A DNA stretch of 64,000 nt, from assembly GCF_028553745.1 (NCBI RefSeq), contig NZ_CP067129.1, positions 912,501 through 976,500 of the forward strand. Reading direction: 5' to 3'. Shown one piece after another: positions 63,804 through 64,000 of the stretch. Each line of letters begins with the position of its first letter. Positions within the stretch are counted from its first letter, which is position 1. The notes under the pieces were generated by a model. The model was not told the origin of the DNA and searched no databases. It saw nothing but the letters and a program-made list of their open reading frames with translations. The position numbers were made by a program, and so were the translations under genes. The stretch is from Paracoccus seriniphilus. Its GTDB lineage: Bacteria; Pseudomonadota; Alphaproteobacteria; Rhodobacterales; Rhodobacteraceae.

Positions 63804-64000
63804 ATGAAACTGTCCGATATGTTTTCCACCCTGGCTGAAAATGCGCGCATGTTCGAAGAACGCGCGGCCCAATGGCAGGACGAAATGTCAGCCAGAAATG
63901 ACGAGATGACCGCCAGCATGCGCAAATGGCAGGAAACTGCCATGCAGCGGCAGGAAGAAATCAACCAGCAGATGCGCGGCTATTTCGAAGAAGCCGGCGA
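63804..64000 (+). CDS. Coiled-coil protein of unknown function, 3' end missing
   Basis: A frame opens at ATG 63804 directly behind a perfect AGGAGG (63791-63796) and runs past the window edge (at least 65 codons). The visible product is one long, highly charged helix rich in Met, Gln and Glu, with recurring ERAAQWQDEMSARNDEM-like heptads. No signal peptide or known domain is visible. Without the rest the family cannot be named; soluble coiled-coil or phasin-like proteins are possibilities. Confidence 0.65.
   Translation, partial: MKLSDMFSTLAENARMFEERAAQWQDEMSARNDEMTASMRKWQETAMQRQEEINQQMRGYFEEAG

Noticed and set aside
1..64000. Mobile elements, CRISPR arrays, prophage, integron or attachment sites
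   Set aside because: No transposase or integrase gene, no regular short repeats, and no tRNA-anchored direct repeat was found. The two tRNA genes are intact with no duplicated 3' ends nearby.

Overview
The window comes from a high-GC alphaproteobacterium of the Rhodobacterales, most likely Paracoccus or a close relative. This rests on gene content and order: a soluble FdsGBACD-type formate dehydrogenase, an F0-only ATP synthase operon with both b' and b subunits, an NDUFA12-type complex I accessory protein beside an orphan MlaD-like and a DUF2155 gene, an rpsA-ihfB-lapA-trpF-trpB run, and choXWV opposite betIBA. No searches were run, so the genus is an inference. I see no insertion sequence, prophage, CRISPR array, rRNA or integrase; the window is mostly ordinary chromosome.

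Layout. 1-960: 3' part of lipB, tRNA-Leu(GAG), tRNA-Ala(CGC). 1141-5507: an RND efflux adaptor and pump. 5577-15112: a LysR regulator, fdsG-fdsB-fdsA-fdhD-fdsD, then the oppositely oriented modABC molybdate transporter. FdsA needs a molybdenum cofactor and FdhD sulfurates it, so this block joins metal uptake, cofactor maturation and enzyme. 15180-20409: rpsA, ihfB, lapA-like, trpF, a GNAT gene and trpB. 20466-22633 (minus): DUF2237, DUF2332, pth. 22801-24859: clpP and clpX. 25021-26219: NDUFA12, an MlaD-like protein and DUF2155. 26186-30811 (minus): hisA, hisF, hisE, then accB, accC, aat.

30952-35805 holds a DUF2147 protein, an SQD1/SqdB-like sugar-nucleotide enzyme and a capsule-type ABC exporter (kpsT, kpsE, kpsM) with no glycosyltransferases in view; it is the most accessory-looking part. 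35833-42485 is a complete choline-to-glycine-betaine module: uptake (choXWV, minus) and oxidation (betIBA, plus), with a palindrome in the shared promoter region that is a strong BetI operator candidate. 42534-48401: a DsbA-like thiol oxidoreductase, an aminotransferase, a cell-wall amidase and PBP1A. 48418-53053: MgtC-like protein, release factor 2, aldo/keto reductase, patatin-like lipase, DUF502 protein. 53087-55226 (minus): ArsR regulator, psuK and psuG, a pseudouridine salvage operon. 55432-58125: the F0 operon atpI-atpB-atpE-atpF'-atpF. 58513-63676: an OmpA-type lipoprotein, nth, an adenosine-kinase-like gene, fabF and mltG. A coiled-coil gene begins at 63804 and runs off the end.

I found no clearly undescribed system. 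The items most worth a second look are the SQD1-like gene beside capsule export, the inverted repeats controlling fds and mod, the ArsR-linked pseudouridine operon, the palindrome by the tRNA-Ala promoter, and the truncated last gene. Start codons were chosen from Shine-Dalgarno sequences, overlaps and family length; alternatives are stated where the choice is open.
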